A stretch of 64,000 nucleotides of DNA from Gambelia wislizenii. Its lineage: Eukaryota; Chordata; Lepidosauria; Squamata; Crotaphytidae. The position numbers were made by a program, and so were the translations under genes. Position 1 is the first letter of the stretch; each line of letters begins with the position of its first letter. Below are positions 34,533 to 47,392 of the stretch, in pieces. The notes under the pieces were generated by a model, which ran no database searches, was not told the origin of the DNA, and saw nothing but the letters and a program-made list of their open reading frames with translations. The DNA is taken from the NCBI GenBank assembly GCA_030847615.1, contig JAUMIR010000004.1, forward strand, positions 276,295,501 to 276,359,500, given 5' to 3'.

Positions 34533-35916
34533 GCTGGAAGGGGTTTTCTTTTAACTGTCCCCCGTCCTTCTTGTACATTTTTCTTGCGATGATTCCCTTT
34601 TACGACATAATTTCCTTTGCTAGCATATTTCCATGCGTCTTTTCTGCTTGACTCCCCCCCCCCCAGTTTCCTGCAGGTATTTCTTTTCCGCTCATTTTTT
34701 ACTCCCGGTCCACTTTTCATTCCTGATCGGCCTTACTCGGAGACCTCCTCCTCCTGATCTCCCTGCGGGTGTTTTTTCCAGCCATGATCCCTCATAGCCT
34801 CACCCTTCTCCCTCCCTCTGTGTACACATTGCCTTTTCAACAGAGAGCTAATAAACGAAGGGCTCTGTCTGGTTCAGGTCAAACTGAATAGTGGTCGCCT
34901 GTTGGCATCATGCAAGTCAGAGTCTGTTTCCACACATTACCTTCTCAGTCTTGGAAACATCACTTTGGAAAACTTAGTATTGACCAAGGAGAGGCAAATA
35001 CATTTTAAAAAATAATAATGTGTCACCCTTGAGTAATGTTAGAAAACCTTTTGTGCTTGGAGGGAATAACAGAATCTTTATATCTCAAACCTTAAAATGA
35101 ATCTCAAAATAAATCCATCCATATATGTATGTGTATATACAGCAGTGTTTACGTGGTGGGAGTAGGCACCTTGAGTAACTTACTGAATCATTATATTTGG
35201 TCCTTTTTGTAACTTTACAACATACAAAGTGCCGCTCTGTGGCTGTACACTATATCTGAGGCTATTTTTACAGTTCCTGACATCTTCCATTTCCCCTGGA
35301 TTAATGCTTAGTTTCTCCTAGAAGTATCTAGGAGTGGCAGTTCACTATTCAAATAGATCAGTGTTTCCCTGCCCTGCTTAACATTTAAAAAGTTTGTTTT
35401 TCAGAATCAGAAGTGGACTTTAGCCACTTAGATTTACAATTTCTTTGGGCACTTCGTGTGGACCCTGAAGGGTCCCAGGGCAGAAAATTTGCCCACACAT
35501 CCTCTGATGAGGTACCTACTCATCTTTTACAAGTGCCATTTTCAAAGGAATGGCATATTGTGTTTTTTTAAGGTGATTCTTACTGTAAAGTAATGTGAAG
35601 TCCACTTTAAAAAACAAAACTAAACATGATTTTAAGGTTTTCTGTCTAATTTGATGCTTAAGGCTACCAAACCCTTCTGTGACTTCTGCTTTTTTTTCTT
35701 GTGTATTTTGGGTGGCAGAATATAGTCAAATGTCTTGCAGTGTGTGTCATAATGTTGGGATCCCAAGCAGTAATTTCTTTGGAAGTCATCTGGTTTTCAG
35801 CTCTTAGGTCGTTTAAAAATGATTTCTTTTATATCATCCTAGTTGTAAATATCAGTGATCTCATAAGCTTTACTGTCTCATTCCTCTAACTTTTTTTCTT
35901 TCTTTATTACCAACAG

Positions 35917-35941
35917 AGACCTAAAGGACAGGGAAATAAAG
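35917..35941 (+). CDS. YTHDF3: YTHDF3 coding exon 2
   Basis: This 25-base micro-exon follows a long pyrimidine tract and a CAACAG acceptor, and ends at a perfect GTAAGT donor. It encodes RPKGQGNK plus the first base of the next valine codon, so the junction is phase 1. It is too short to show as an open frame and was found by matching the expected YTHDF3 N-terminus. Confidence 0.93.
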
Positions 35942-36470
35942 GTAAGTTGAATCTTTTAATTTTAGACTCTCAGTTATAAAGAGTGTGATTCTGTAGCTTC
36001 TCAGGCAGTTTTACAACTGTAAGCAGGTGGACATGGTGCACTCCGCTGACAATTTGTACTAATATAACAAGTCATTTCATTAATAGAAGAGGATTGTATA
36101 TAATCTTGTACTCGTATAAAATAGAATTGCCTAATATTTTGCTCCTGTTGCCCAAAGGAAATGTCATGACTAGTCACGTAGTCATATGACAAGGCTCCTT
36201 TTCTCTGCTTAGCTATCTTCCAGTAACAATATTAGTTTAGCATTTGGAGTGCCTTTAACATTTTAGTGGAGAGAGCCTTTGCATGCTGGAAGGGTGAGAT
36301 GAAGGTAGTTACTGTGATAGTGTTTGGCTACTGAAATTATTACTTGGTATAGAGTAATTAAAACTCTGTATCAATTTACTTGAGAGCGAGCCCCACTGAA
36401 CTAACTAGAATTTAAGAGTAGACATGTATAGGACTGCATTGTCAGGAGTTTTAAATCTCAAGCATATATA

Positions 36471-36701
36471 CAGTTGTCCCTTCATATTTGCTGGGGTTTG
36501 GTTCCAGGACCCTCCATGGATACCAAAATCTGTGAATACTTAAGTCCTATTATATGCAACGGCATAGCAAAATGGTGTCCCTTATATAAGATGGCCAAAT
36601 CAAGGTTTGCTTTTTGGATTATTATTTTTTTAAGAATATTTTCAAGTCATGAACACTTAAATCTATGGATACCAAATCCGTGGATACGAAAGGACAACTA
36701 G
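36471..36701 (+). mobile_element. Tigger-like MITE
   Basis: Inverted termini CAGTTGTCCCTTCATATTTG and ...GGATACGAAAGGACAACT after a TA dinucleotide; YTHDF3 intron 2. A TG/TA microsatellite abuts the right end. Confidence 0.75.
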
Positions 36702-36704
36702 GTG

Positions 36705-36706
36705 TG

Positions 36707-36755
<49 letters not shown>

Positions 36756-36756
36756 T
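36705..36756 (+). repeat. TG/TA dinucleotide microsatellite
   Basis: Alternating TA, TG and TA runs over about 50 bases. Confidence 0.9.
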
Positions 36757-37264
36757 ATATAGGACTTTCAATCCATGCTTTCGCTATCAAAAGAGGAAGT
36801 AAAGGCAGCTTGCATTAGTTCAGAATACAGTGAAAAAAAACAAGTTTACCATTAAGAATTCAGGAACATCAGACATAGGAGATGAAAAAATTCACTTTGT
36901 GAGTGAATAAAAACATGAAATGACAACAAGCCAGAAGGTTAAGTGCTCACTAAAATAAAAAAGATCTTCTGAAGAGGATGAAAATCAATTAATTCTGCAT
37001 ATAAAGCCAACAGTATGGTAGGAATGCTTCTTCAGTTAACATATCTAGTGTGTTACATTAATGAATGTTCATCAGACAATGCAGATTGAAAGAAAATAAC
37101 TGCAGTGATACAATGTCAGCATGTTTCATTTAAAAATATTTCTGTGTAAGATGGCAGTTTGGTATATTCTACTCTTTAATTATATCTGTGTATTTGGCAA
37201 CTATTTAACATATTATAAAATGTGGATATAGATTTTTTTTTCAGTTAGAGAAGGAAGTAGATTT

Positions 37265-37466
37265 GGGCCAAATCCACACTACACAATTGGATTATTTCCC
37301 ACGGCTCGTTCTTATTGAATCCTGGGATATGTAGTTTTACAAGGTCTTTAGCATTCTGTGCCAAAGAGTGCTGGTGCCAAACTACAACTCCCAGGATTCG
37401 ATGGGAAGGCGCCATGGCAAGTAATCCAGTTTCAAACTGGATTATTTGTGTAGTGTGGATTTGGCC
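37265..37466 (+). mobile_element. hAT-like MITE
   Basis: Termini GGCCAAATCCACACTACACAA and GTGTAGTGTGGATTTGGCC are near-perfect inverted repeats, with a palindromic AACTACAACTCCCAGGATTC interior. YTHDF3 intron 2. Confidence 0.8.
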
Positions 37467-40400
37467 TTGAATTGGCAAAGTTCGTTATCCCGTAAACATT
37501 TAGAACTTTATTCTTCTGGCAGGTAACAGTTACTAACTTGATAATTCATTTTAAAGCACATTTTTCTCCTTGAGGAGAGTCACTGGTATGTATGTGTCCC
37601 TTTTCCAAGCCAGAGTTGGTCTCCTTTCAACCATGATACCATTTCAACCACACAGGAAACTGCTGCCTTATTTTTGGTAAAATACTAGCAAGACGATTTT
37701 GAATTTTTCTGAGCTGCTCAAGCACAAATTAAGGTCTTTTTCCCCCCCTGCCACTCCTCCTTGCCTCTGCAACCAGATTTTCTGTCAGAATGAGTTTACA
37801 GATGTTGTATTTATTTTGTATGGATTCGGTTCTAGAATTAATGCTTTCAATATATTTAGATCTTTGCAGCAGAAGATGTCAAATTGCTTGGAGTTCCTTT
37901 GAGCACGAATGTTTAATTTGTGCTTGTGCTACAGAATACATTCTGTTCCCTCCACATGAATGTACTGCCCCCTCACTCCCCAAATTCTCTGAAAATCTTG
38001 TAGCCATAAGAGGATGTTTTGGGAAGGAAGAAACATTCAGCTGTGGTTTACACAGATTTTATACAGAGTATAGTAAGTAAAGGCAATACAGTGATACAGA
38101 GTTGGGGCTCAGTTAAATAGAATATTGGAGACATACTAGTAGCACAAGGTAGGAATTACTGAACTGTATACAATCTTCTAATGTCCAGTACTGTTTATAG
38201 TTTGAAATGTTTAGTTGTAACATGAGAAATGCTTTATGCTTACTTACTGAAATCAAGAGTTCAGAGAAGATCTAATAAAAATAGCTGTTATCCTAGGCTG
38301 AAAGTCCCACCAAAAGTAGAGTGTCAGGGAAAAATTCACTCTTGCATTTTATAAATAATGTTTGAAAAGTCTAGAATACAAATTAATGGGTTCAGCTCAA
38401 CCTCATTCCATAATATGTTAATGGTGACACGAAATAGGATTGAAATAGAGAATAATGTATTTCTATTTTGGATGCTGAACTCCCATCTACCTGAACATAG
38501 ATTTTGCTCTGGTCTAGTCTGAATCTTTTCCAGGTAGTTCTTGTACTTTTCTTTGCAAGTACAGTATGTGAAGTGGAGAAGTTTGAAAAGGGGTTCTTGC
38601 ATAGGGAAGAACAGTAATAATGCAGCTATTTTAAAAGTAAAGTGGAAATTACCAGCATTCTGTGTGTGTTTCAGCACTGAGATGTAGTTCCGTGTTTGCT
38701 TAAAAAAGAGAGAGAGAAAACACATGATGTCAGTTTGCAGTGGCATCTTGTGAAGTTTTAAGTTGTCTGTGGTCTTTCTATATATGATACTCAAATATAA
38801 TCAACAGCACAACAAATCAAAATGTTCACAACAATTCACTTGAAGTGTATAAAACAGGTTTTCCCTAAGCAAAATTAGGTACAAATGTGTGAGGATAGAA
38901 TAAATACAGATGATATTCCCCATGTTACTTTACATATGGTATGATGGAGCAGAAGGTAAGACGGTTCTAATTCTGAGAAATTTTAGTGATGATCTTAGAT
39001 GCTCTTTTCCTCCCCTCCTGATATTTCTTCCTATATTCCCCTTTGGGCAAAGTTTGTATTTGTGCTTCTGTGAAAGGGGGGGGGGGATTTCCTCCAGAAG
39101 AATCTTTTAAAGCTTCTCTATCCTTGATTAATATATATCAGCATGTAGTTGTTTGGACCTTGGTGATTGGTTCAAAGTGCACAGTATTGCTTGGATTTGT
39201 GCTGGCTAAGTGAAATTAAGAACTGATGTCTTGAATGAATCAGTCTCAGCTATTGTTAGGTCAGATGTGTAACATTTAAGCAGGGTTGGGGGGGAAAACA
39301 GGTTTTAAAAAACACACCAAAATCCCTGTTTTTTTGTTTAAACTATTTGGTGGGAGGTGGATACATTAAAATCAATATAGGACTAAATGGAAAAAAAAAA
39401 TAAGTAGCAAAATGGAATTCAGGTGTTATGGCCACTAATTTAAATAATAATCCCACCACCACCAGAAAGTGTTTTTTAAAGCAAGTTGTTTTGGTCAAAT
39501 TTGTTAATTGAAGGATTTGTTTCTGAATAGCATTCCTTGCACTATAAAGTGATTAAAAAGAAGCAGCTGACACTGGCCTAACAATGAACAACTGCCTATA
39601 ATCCGTTAAGGTTAAAATGTCTAAATTCAAACAGTCATTGTTTCACTAAGCAGGTTGGAAAATAGTAATAATAGCTAGACTTTAAAAAATGAATAATCAA
39701 TTTTTTAAAACAGGAGTGTTTTTTTAATAAGATGTCATTGGGTTTAAACCAGGCAATCCTGCCTTTAAGTGGTCAAAGTGTTATCATTGGGCCTTGCTTA
39801 ACAGGAAAGAACAAACTGATATTTATTCTTACCTTTGTTTTAGTGATATTATCAAGGTTGGCTGTGGTGCACAAGAAAGGAATCCAGATTTCTATGCTCA
39901 TATTTTAGAAAACTTTTATTGTTCTTTGCACATAAAAATGGAAATGAAGTAAATTACTGTCATTTAGAATTATTTGTGTGTGTTACTTGAAGGGCCTATT
40001 ATTGGTAACAATAATTATTGGTAACAATAATAAGCAAACACATTTCCATTTCTTGTCTGTATTTGTGCAAGTTATTCTGTCTTCTTAGGACTGCAGGATA
40101 GTCGGATTGCTATCCCAGACTCTTGTATTGGGATATTATCCATCTACTTGAATGGGTATTTAGTTAAATGTACATTATTAGAACAATTAATCTAATATTT
40201 ATACTTGTCATCCACAAAACTTTAACAGTTCTTAGTGTGTATAGCTATACAGTATATACTCTTCTGAAGTTTCTTGTATTGATTAGCAGGCTTGTTAGTA
40301 AACTTTCTTTTGCACTACACTATAATTTATGTTCTCAAAAGAAAGTTGATCTTTTTCAGTATTGTTCATTTCATATTATCTCAGTATGGCCTTGTAAACA

Positions 40401-40571
40401 CATGAGCTGCCTACAGTTTGACTGCTACTTGTTTTTTACATTCTAGGATTTTTGTAGTGTTTCTAGTTTTGCCGGCTGTCAGTTGTTATGTTCTGATACT
40501 AAAATGTATCAGGTGTTCTAAAAGTTATAAACAATATCTTTAAAAGGTCTCTAATTTCGGTTGCATTTCAG
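37467..40571. other. YTHDF3: YTHDF3 intron 2, right part, nothing recognised
   Basis: About 3 kb with no repeat termini or coding signal found. The 152-codon minus-strand frame at 38336-38794 has no domain and is probably chance. Confidence 0.5.
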
Positions 40572-40657
40572 TTTCAGTGCAAAACGGTTCGATTCATCAA
40601 AAGGATGCAGTAAATGATGATGATTTTGAGCCATATCTAAGTAGTCAGACAAATCAG
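40572..40657 (+). CDS. YTHDF3: YTHDF3 coding exon 3
   Basis: This 86-base exon is preceded by a TTGCATTTCAG acceptor and followed by a GTGCGT donor, with a (GT)n run starting about 20 bases into the intron. It completes the valine codon from exon 2 and encodes 28 more residues that include the acidic stretch [12 protein letters not shown], an N-terminal signature of YTHDF proteins. It ends in phase 0. Exon length and phases fit exons 2 and 4 exactly. Confidence 0.93.
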
Positions 40658-40675
40658 GTGCGTATTTAAAAAAAT

Positions 40676-40700
40676 TGTGTGTGTGTGTGTGTGTGTGTTT
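40676..40700 (+). repeat. YTHDF3: (GT)n microsatellite beside YTHDF3 exon 3 donor
   Basis: About eleven GT units begin about 18 bases after the exon 3 donor. Polymorphism here could influence splicing; that is inference. Confidence 0.85.
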
Positions 40701-40943
40701 ACAAGCAAAAGCATACAGCTTTACTTTGTTATTTCTCCATAATAAGCAATTAATATGAAATGGTTTAAGCATTTTATTGTCAGATCAGTGTAAGACTGAA
40801 AGAATCCATCTCAGCAGTTGGTAAAACATTTTTTTATTTTGTGTGTGTGTGCGCGCGCGCGCACGCACGTGCATATTTATGGATTAGATTAAATTAAGAT
40901 AGAAATGAATAAACTATATTTTGCAATAAATATTTTTGTTGTA

Positions 40944-41173
40944 CAGTCAGAGCCCCGTGTCTGTGGAACCAATATTCACGTGCTATCCATAATAGAGACA
41001 CATACCATAAAGTCGCACTGGAAAATGCCTAGAGCTCTAGGTGTCTCCTATGTCCTCCAACAGAACTCTATGGTATGTTAGTCCTTTATTTTAATAGGGT
41101 TCACTGTTACCCTGTTTCTGGTATCTGCAGTAAGTCTGGGAACTGGACCCCTGTAGCTATGGGGGTCTGACTG
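40944..41173 (+). mobile_element. TA-flanked MITE
   Basis: Termini CAGTCAGAGCCCC and GGGGGTCTGACTG are inverted repeats flanked by TA. The interior resembles the 41.5-kb MITE (TCTAGG..TCTCCTATGTCCTCCAACAG, ACTCTATGGTAT). In YTHDF3 intron 3. Confidence 0.75.
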
Positions 41174-41471
41174 TATTTGGACATAACTGGGTGCAAAATT
41201 ATTGTTTAGCAGATTAGTTTTGGATTTACATCTGTTGAAATGTCCTGAGCAAGGGATGCAGTGTCTTTTAGAATTGTATACCCCATATTTTGTGTTAATT
41301 TGAATTTAAGAATATGATTGGATTAGATTTTCTTGAAAGAAGAAATTATAGAGGGACGGAGACAGTTGTAGAAGTTTTTGTTAGTTCTTTCCTATAATAC
41401 TATTCAGAACACACTAGCTACTCTACTCTTAGTTGGTATCAAAGGCGGCTGCTGTTGTTGCCTGTAAAGTA

Positions 41472-41710
41472 CAGTAGGGCCCCCATATCCACTGATTCAG
41501 TTATCCACGGGACACAAAACAGCATACCTACCATAGAATCTTCCTAGAAAATGTGTCCTCTCTAGCCATTTTCTAGGTCCTCTAAGGCAACTCTGTGGTA
41601 TTTTAAACCGGAAGTTCCATTATTTTCAATGGTGTTCGCTATTATCCACGGTTTTTGGTATCCACCCCCTCCCCCTGAACCAATCCCCAGTACATACGTG
41701 GGTCCTAATG
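41472..41710 (+). mobile_element. TA-flanked MITE, second copy of the 25.4-kb family
   Basis: Closely similar over its whole length to 25360-25595 (CAGTAGGGCCCCCATATCCACTG start, GGGTCCTAATG end), TA on both sides, in YTHDF3 intron 3. Confidence 0.8.
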
Positions 41711-44343
41711 TACAGACACAGGTAAGACAGTCCTGAAAACCGAGAATTTAGGGGAAGCTACTGGTGATAAATCAGTGGCTGATATTTCCATGCTTCCTGA
41801 TGTTTTGGATTAGGAAAAAACCTGTATTGGCATTGGTGTTAGTCACTGATAGATAAATGCTAATTTATTTGTTTGTTAATCGATTTAATTAATTAACATC
41901 CCACCTTTCTCCCAACATGAGACCTAAGGCTGTTTACAACAGGGTCTCCCCCCCCACCCCCAACCATGATAACAAAGCCAAAATTTTGTTCACCTGCTTG
42001 CTGCCCTGCCTCTCTGAATTGGCTGGAGTTGGATGGAGACACCTCCATATAGCAGTGTCAGATCCCGGTACTCTTCTTTTCTGTAGGAAAGTGTTCTGGG
42101 AGTGTTTCAGATTTGATGGCTGCTACGTGGAGCTGCTAGTTGCCTCTGTGCAGCAGTTACCCCTGTTTTCCAGTCCTCTTCTGGAGAAGGAGAACATCAG
42201 TGGGGATGTGCCTAGCATTTTGGTCCCATATGACAATACAATTCTGAATCCCTTGGCCTCACAGTTTTCCAAACCACATTTCCTCTCAACTTCAGAGCTT
42301 GACTGCTGCAACTTTTCAGCTGCTGGGGCAATCCCTGTCAACCTCAGCCACTTCAGACATGGAATGAAGACTGACTGTTACCTTGCTGCTTGAGAGTGGC
42401 AGTTCATTCACCATGGTAGGCGAGATAAGTGAAATCGCAAAAGTCTGCCTGTTAATGACAGAAACATGAATTTGGTGTTGCTTGAATAATGTTTCTGCAT
42501 AAAAGGGAAATTGGAATAATATTTTGATTGCCTAGTAGGATTTATTAAACTTAATCTGCCAGTAGATGTGTGGACATGCTCCAAATCGTGCTGAGTCTTG
42601 TGTCATTGTAGGCTAATAGATTTCCTGAGTCATCAACTTTACAGACTAGAGCTTACTTTAGAGGTACCTAACGCCTTGTTGCGTTGTTTCTTGTTTACTA
42701 ATTTCATTTGGGAGAAGTATGAATTGTTTTGTTTTTCAAGAATGTGGATTCTAAGGGCTGGTTCAGCCTAAGTAAGATACTTCCACTTGTTTATGGAAAG
42801 AGCTTATTTTTTATTTATTTTTTAAAAGGAGATACATTGTACCACTCTGCTACCAAATATTTAGGATACTATAATGTAAGATAATTATAAATTTGATCCC
42901 ACTATGTCATATATCCCATATTGTTCCTGTGAGTTATCATCATTAATTTTGGGGGCTGAAACAAGAAGAAACAGATGTTTGTTTCCCTCCTCCCCTAGCC
43001 CTTTTTAAAGGATCCATCCTTTAGTTAGCTGGTTGGCTTCCTGCTCCCTTTCTGAATTCCTTCATGAGCTTCCCTTCCAACAAAGATTTTACTCTGTCAA
43101 AGAATCCTTGTTTGCAGGAGGTGTGCTTTAATACATGATTATACAGTATTCATTTTAAAACATGGAAAACTGAAGATTTGTTATGGTAATATACTGTATG
43201 TTGTTTGTGATGAGGAAGATGTCATATACTGTACAGTTGTTAACAGTAGGGTGTATGTGTGTGTATTTGCACTGGAGAATAAACAAATTAAACAAGGTGA
43301 CATGTTTTTATTAGACCATTGTCACTAGTTAAGTAATTACCCTCAAGCCACCCTGTATTTGTATGGCAGGTTGGTATAATTTATGTGAAGTTTTAAGGTT
43401 ATTCAGTTGTACACAGTTTTAAGTTTATGCTTATAATAGATATTGCCTTTCTTGTTTTATATTTCTTTTTATTGGGTAAGCACTGGTGCTGATAAGACTC
43501 AAGTAAAACAGCTTAACATTGAATGGTGCTGAGCAATAAAACATAGTTTGAGGCTGAAAAAAAGCAGAACAGGTTAAGTAAATGAGGTGGCTATTTTCAT
43601 GTTGGACTAGAAGGGAAAAAATGCCTTCCTGCACAAGTTAGTCACTTGTTCCTCATGGACAAAAATCTCCCTTATCTGTTTATGTAGAGACATTTTACTA
43701 CTCTCTGCAGGCAGACAGGTAGTTTTGTGAATATTTCACATCCTGATAATGTCCTGTCTACCTTGTATAGTGAATGTATCCATAACCTGCCAAGAAAGAT
43801 AACAAGGAATTAACACTATAAATACGGTGGTCTTTATCCATAGATGAGAGGCAGGTTGCTCAGGAGAAAATTAATGCATATACACAACAGACAAATAATG
43901 CTATCAGCACAGATGTTTTATCTGGGGTAAAGGGAAGGAAGAAAATCCTAGAGAAAGAACAGGAATCCATTAGATGAGTAGGAGATAACATGGTATCTGT
44001 GTTGAAGTATTCATAAATGACCAGAAGCTCATTGTAGAAGAAGAATGTGTGAACATCGATCATAGTTGCTCAGAAAACTATTAATTGTACTAATGTAGTT
44101 AAAACTGCAGCCATAACTAAAATTTGGTGCTTTTTTTGTCTGCAGCTCTTACTTTAGTCATTGCTATTTAAGCGTGCTGTAAGATGGCAATTTTGCTGTT
44201 CTAATCTTTTCATTTGTATATGATTATTGTCTATAAAACTGATGTTGAGAGAGGAACAAAGTTAGAAGTCTTTGTAGGCAAATTAACTTTGTGATTGTAT
44301 CACTAAAATCTGATTCTTATGCTGACTTTATGTTTTCCTGCAG
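41711..44343. other. YTHDF3: YTHDF3 intron 3, right part
   Basis: Near 41890-41940 the ATCCCACCTTTCTCCCAACATGAG block is an old repeat piece of a type common in reptile genomes. The 158-codon frame that follows has no recognisable domain. The rest is AT-rich and featureless to me. Confidence 0.45.
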
Positions 44344-45933
44344 AGTAATAGCTATCCACCAATGTCAGACCCATATATGCCTAGTTACTATGCGCCATCC
44401 ATTGGATTTCCATACTCTCTGGGCGAAGCAGCATGGTCCACAGCAGGAGATCCTCCAATGCCATACTTGACAACTTACGGACAGATGAGCAACGGTGAAC
44501 ACCACTACATCCCTGATGGTGTATTTAGTCAACCTGGGGCTTTAGGAAACACTCCTCCATTCCTTGGTCAGCATGGATTTAATTTTTTTCCTGGGAATGC
44601 AGATTTCTCAACATGGGGGACAAGTGGATCTCAGGGGCAATCAACTCAAAGCTCTGCTTATAGCAGCAGCTATGGCTATCCACCTAGCTCTCTTGGTAGA
44701 GCTATAGCTGATGGACAGGCTGGATTTGGCAATGATACTTTGAGCAAGGTGCCTGGTATTAGCAGCATTGAGCAAGGCATGACTGGACTGAAAATTGGAG
44801 GGGATATGACAGTTGCTGTAACAAAAACGGTTGGCTCTGCTCTGAGCAGTACAGGTATGACGAGCATTGCAGCAAATAGCGTGCCTGCAGTTAGCAGTTC
44901 AGCACCTAAACCAACCTCATGGGCTGCCATTGCTAGAAAGCCAGCTAAGCCTCAGCCAAAACTTAAACCTAAAGGCAATGTGGGAATTGGGGGGCCTGCT
45001 GTACCACCACCCCCTATAAAACACAATATGAATATTGGAACTTGGGATGACAAAGGGTCTGTGGTCAAAGCTCCCCCAACCCAGCCAGTACTGCCTCCTC
45101 AGACTATAATTCAGCAGCCTCAGCCATTAATTCAGCCACCTCCAATGGTGCAAAGCCAACTGCCTCAGCAGCAGCCTCAGCCACAGCAGCCACAAGGACC
45201 TCAGCAACAGGCTCCGCCTCATCAACTGCAGCAGCAGCAGCAGCAGCTGCAAAATCGCTGGGTGGCTCCTCGCAATAGGGGTGTAGGCTTCAATCAGAGT
45301 AATGGTGCTGGCAGTGAAAATTATGGTATAGGTGTTATGCCAGTTAGCTCTTCACCTTCTGGTGTAGAAGTGCACCCAGTATTGGAGAAACTAAAGGCCA
45401 TAAATAACTATAATCCCAAAGACTTTGATTGGAACCTGAAGAACGGCCGTGTGTTTATAATCAAAAGTTATTCAGAGGACGATATACATCGTTCCATTAA
45501 GTATTCTATCTGGTGTAGTACTGAACATGGTAATAAGCGTTTGGATGCTGCATACCGTTCACTGAATGGAAAAGGCCCACTCTATTTACTTTTCAGTGTG
45601 AATGGCAGTGGACACTTCTGTGGAGTGGCTGAGATGAAGTCTGTGGTGGACTACAACGCGTATGCTGGAGTCTGGTCTCAGGATAAATGGAAGGGGAAGT
45701 TTGATGTTAAATGGATCTTTGTTAAAGACGTTCCGAACAACCAGCTGCGGCACATTCGCTTGGAAAACAATGATAACAAACCAGTTACCAATTCAAGGGA
45801 CACTCAAGAAGTACCCCTAGAAAAAGCCAAGCAAGTGCTTAAAATAATTGCTACTTTCAAGCATACCACCTCAATCTTTGATGACTTTGCACATTATGAA
45901 AAGCGTCAAGAGGAGGAGGAAGCCATGCGTAGG
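44344..45933 (+). CDS. YTHDF3: YTHDF3 main exon (exon 4), m6A reader with YTH domain
   Basis: This 1590-base exon encodes residues 46-575 of a predicted 582-residue YTHDF3, close to the 585 residues of the human protein. YTHDF3 is a cytoplasmic reader of N6-methyladenosine that affects translation and decay of modified mRNAs. Residues up to about 400 are low complexity: Tyr/Ser/Gly/Pro-rich first, then Pro/Gln-rich with a pure (CAG)6-7 run near 45227-45247. This disordered part is thought to drive condensate formation and partner binding. The YTH domain follows. The three tryptophans of its m6A cage fall at W435, W489 and W494 (human W438, W492, W497). The exon ends AMRR before a GTAAGA donor; read-through would add only VRS and a stop. 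I call it YTHDF3 rather than YTHDF1 or YTHDF2 from the near-identical N-terminal half and the ERNRNKQ C-terminus supplied by exon 5. Confidence 0.98.
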
Positions 45934-45951
45934 GTAAGATCATAATGTTAA

Positions 45952-45957
45952 AATAAA
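45952..45957 (+). terminator. YTHDF3: Candidate intronic polyadenylation signal of YTHDF3
   Basis: AATAAA lies 19 bases after the exon 4 end and is followed immediately by T-rich and G-rich sequence (TTGTTTTTGGGGGGTGGGGG). The in-frame stop TAA at 45943-45945 precedes it. Confidence 0.35.
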
Positions 45958-47239
45958 CATTTGTTTTTGGGGGGTGGGGGTCAAAGGGGAGCTCAGTCTA
46001 TCTTCTAATAGTGACATTTACAGCATCAGGATATTAGAAACATTAGAGTGTAAAAGATATATATTGCAATAGGCTAGGCAATACACTTGCAAGCACATCC
46101 ATTAAAAATTGTGATTTATCTATTCTTAATATCCTTTTAGTTTTGTGTTAAAATCTTTTACTCTAATGTAATCAACTGTTAATATTATCAACTGGTGGTA
46201 GTAGACTGATTATTTTAATGATTTTAGCAGCAGATTGCCCTTGTCCTTAATTTGTATTTCCTGTTTTCTTTTATGATGTTGAAGTAGAGTGTATTGGTGC
46301 TTAAAATATTTCCAGTGTTATACTGCGCATGAGGGTTATACACAGGAAAGAAAATTATTTGCCTTGAAACTTGCCACATTAACTTGGGTGGCAATGCACT
46401 TTGGCTTGCAGGCTTAGCTTGACATCACACTTGGATCTCCTATCTGAGGCAGACATTCACTGTTTTCCAACATCTCAAATGTCTTTCTCATCAACTGCAA
46501 TGGAAAAGTAAGCACCTATATAATCTGGATATGGGTGTGTGCACAGAAGTAGATGAGATTTGGAGTTGTAGTAGCAACTTCTCAGGGCATGATGCCGTCC
46601 AAACTTCAAACAGATTTTATACAAAAGTGCATGGTATTTTGTGCTAGAAACCTTTGACATTTTAGTGTTCTTAACAGGTAAACCTCCCCTACCATCTACT
46701 GAAAAGTCATTTGGGAACCAGACTGTCTCCTTCCCTCAAGGCCCCTTGCCCTTGGGCCTCCAGTAAGGCCTCACAGTGTGTCACATAGATGTGAAACTGT
46801 GTGTCTGTCCCTCCAGAACCTGTTGGGCTGCAACTCTCAGAATTCTTCTCCATTGGCTATGCAACCTAGTGCTCATGGAAATTGCAGTCCAATGCCATGT
46901 GTTTGGCAATACTCCCCTGCCCCTGCATAAGCCATTTCATATTGCTGCCTAGTTGTACAGTGGTGGCTAGTGGATAAGATTCAGTTTGTGTGTTAGGTGA
47001 CTGTGTAACTTATACACATTGTGTGGCAAGCTTGATAGAGAAGACACTTACTCTTTTTGGGGGGTGGGGCGGAGGGGAGGATCCTCCTTGCTCTTTGTTT
47101 TAAGACCTGTTGAAAAGACCAACTCATCACTGTGGCTTAATTTTAACAGTAGTTATTTTGGAGAGGGGTATTCCCCTCCTTTCTTTGTTAGGTTTAAGCA
47201 TCAGCTTTCCTCCAAGGACAGTAAATCCTTCCAGTATAT

Positions 47240-47392
47240 TTTTTACATTTTTATCTTCATAGCAGCCTTGTGAGATAGATTAGATTGAAAGGTAGTGGGT
47301 GTCCCAAGGTCACCCATGGGTGAATTGGGATTTGAATCCAAGTTTCCATAGTCTTTGTTCAACACTCTAACCACTATGTCACATTGGCAGAG
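47240..47392 (-). mobile_element. tRNA-derived SINE, diverged
   Basis: CCCAAGGTCACCCATGGGTGAATTGGGATTTGAATCC and ACACTCTAACCACTATGTCACATTGGC; head conserved, body differs from the other copies. Confidence 0.65.

Noticed and set aside
38336..38794. 152-codon minus-strand frame in YTHDF3 intron 2
   Set aside because: AT-rich, low similarity to anything known, no supporting features; consistent with chance.
40848..40870. Alternating TGTGCGCGCGCACGCACGTGCA, a Z-DNA-prone tract
   Set aside because: A short purine-pyrimidine microsatellite with no further evidence of function.
41917..42393. 158-codon frame in YTHDF3 intron 3
   Set aside because: Begins inside an old repeat piece and shows no domain or splice-site support.
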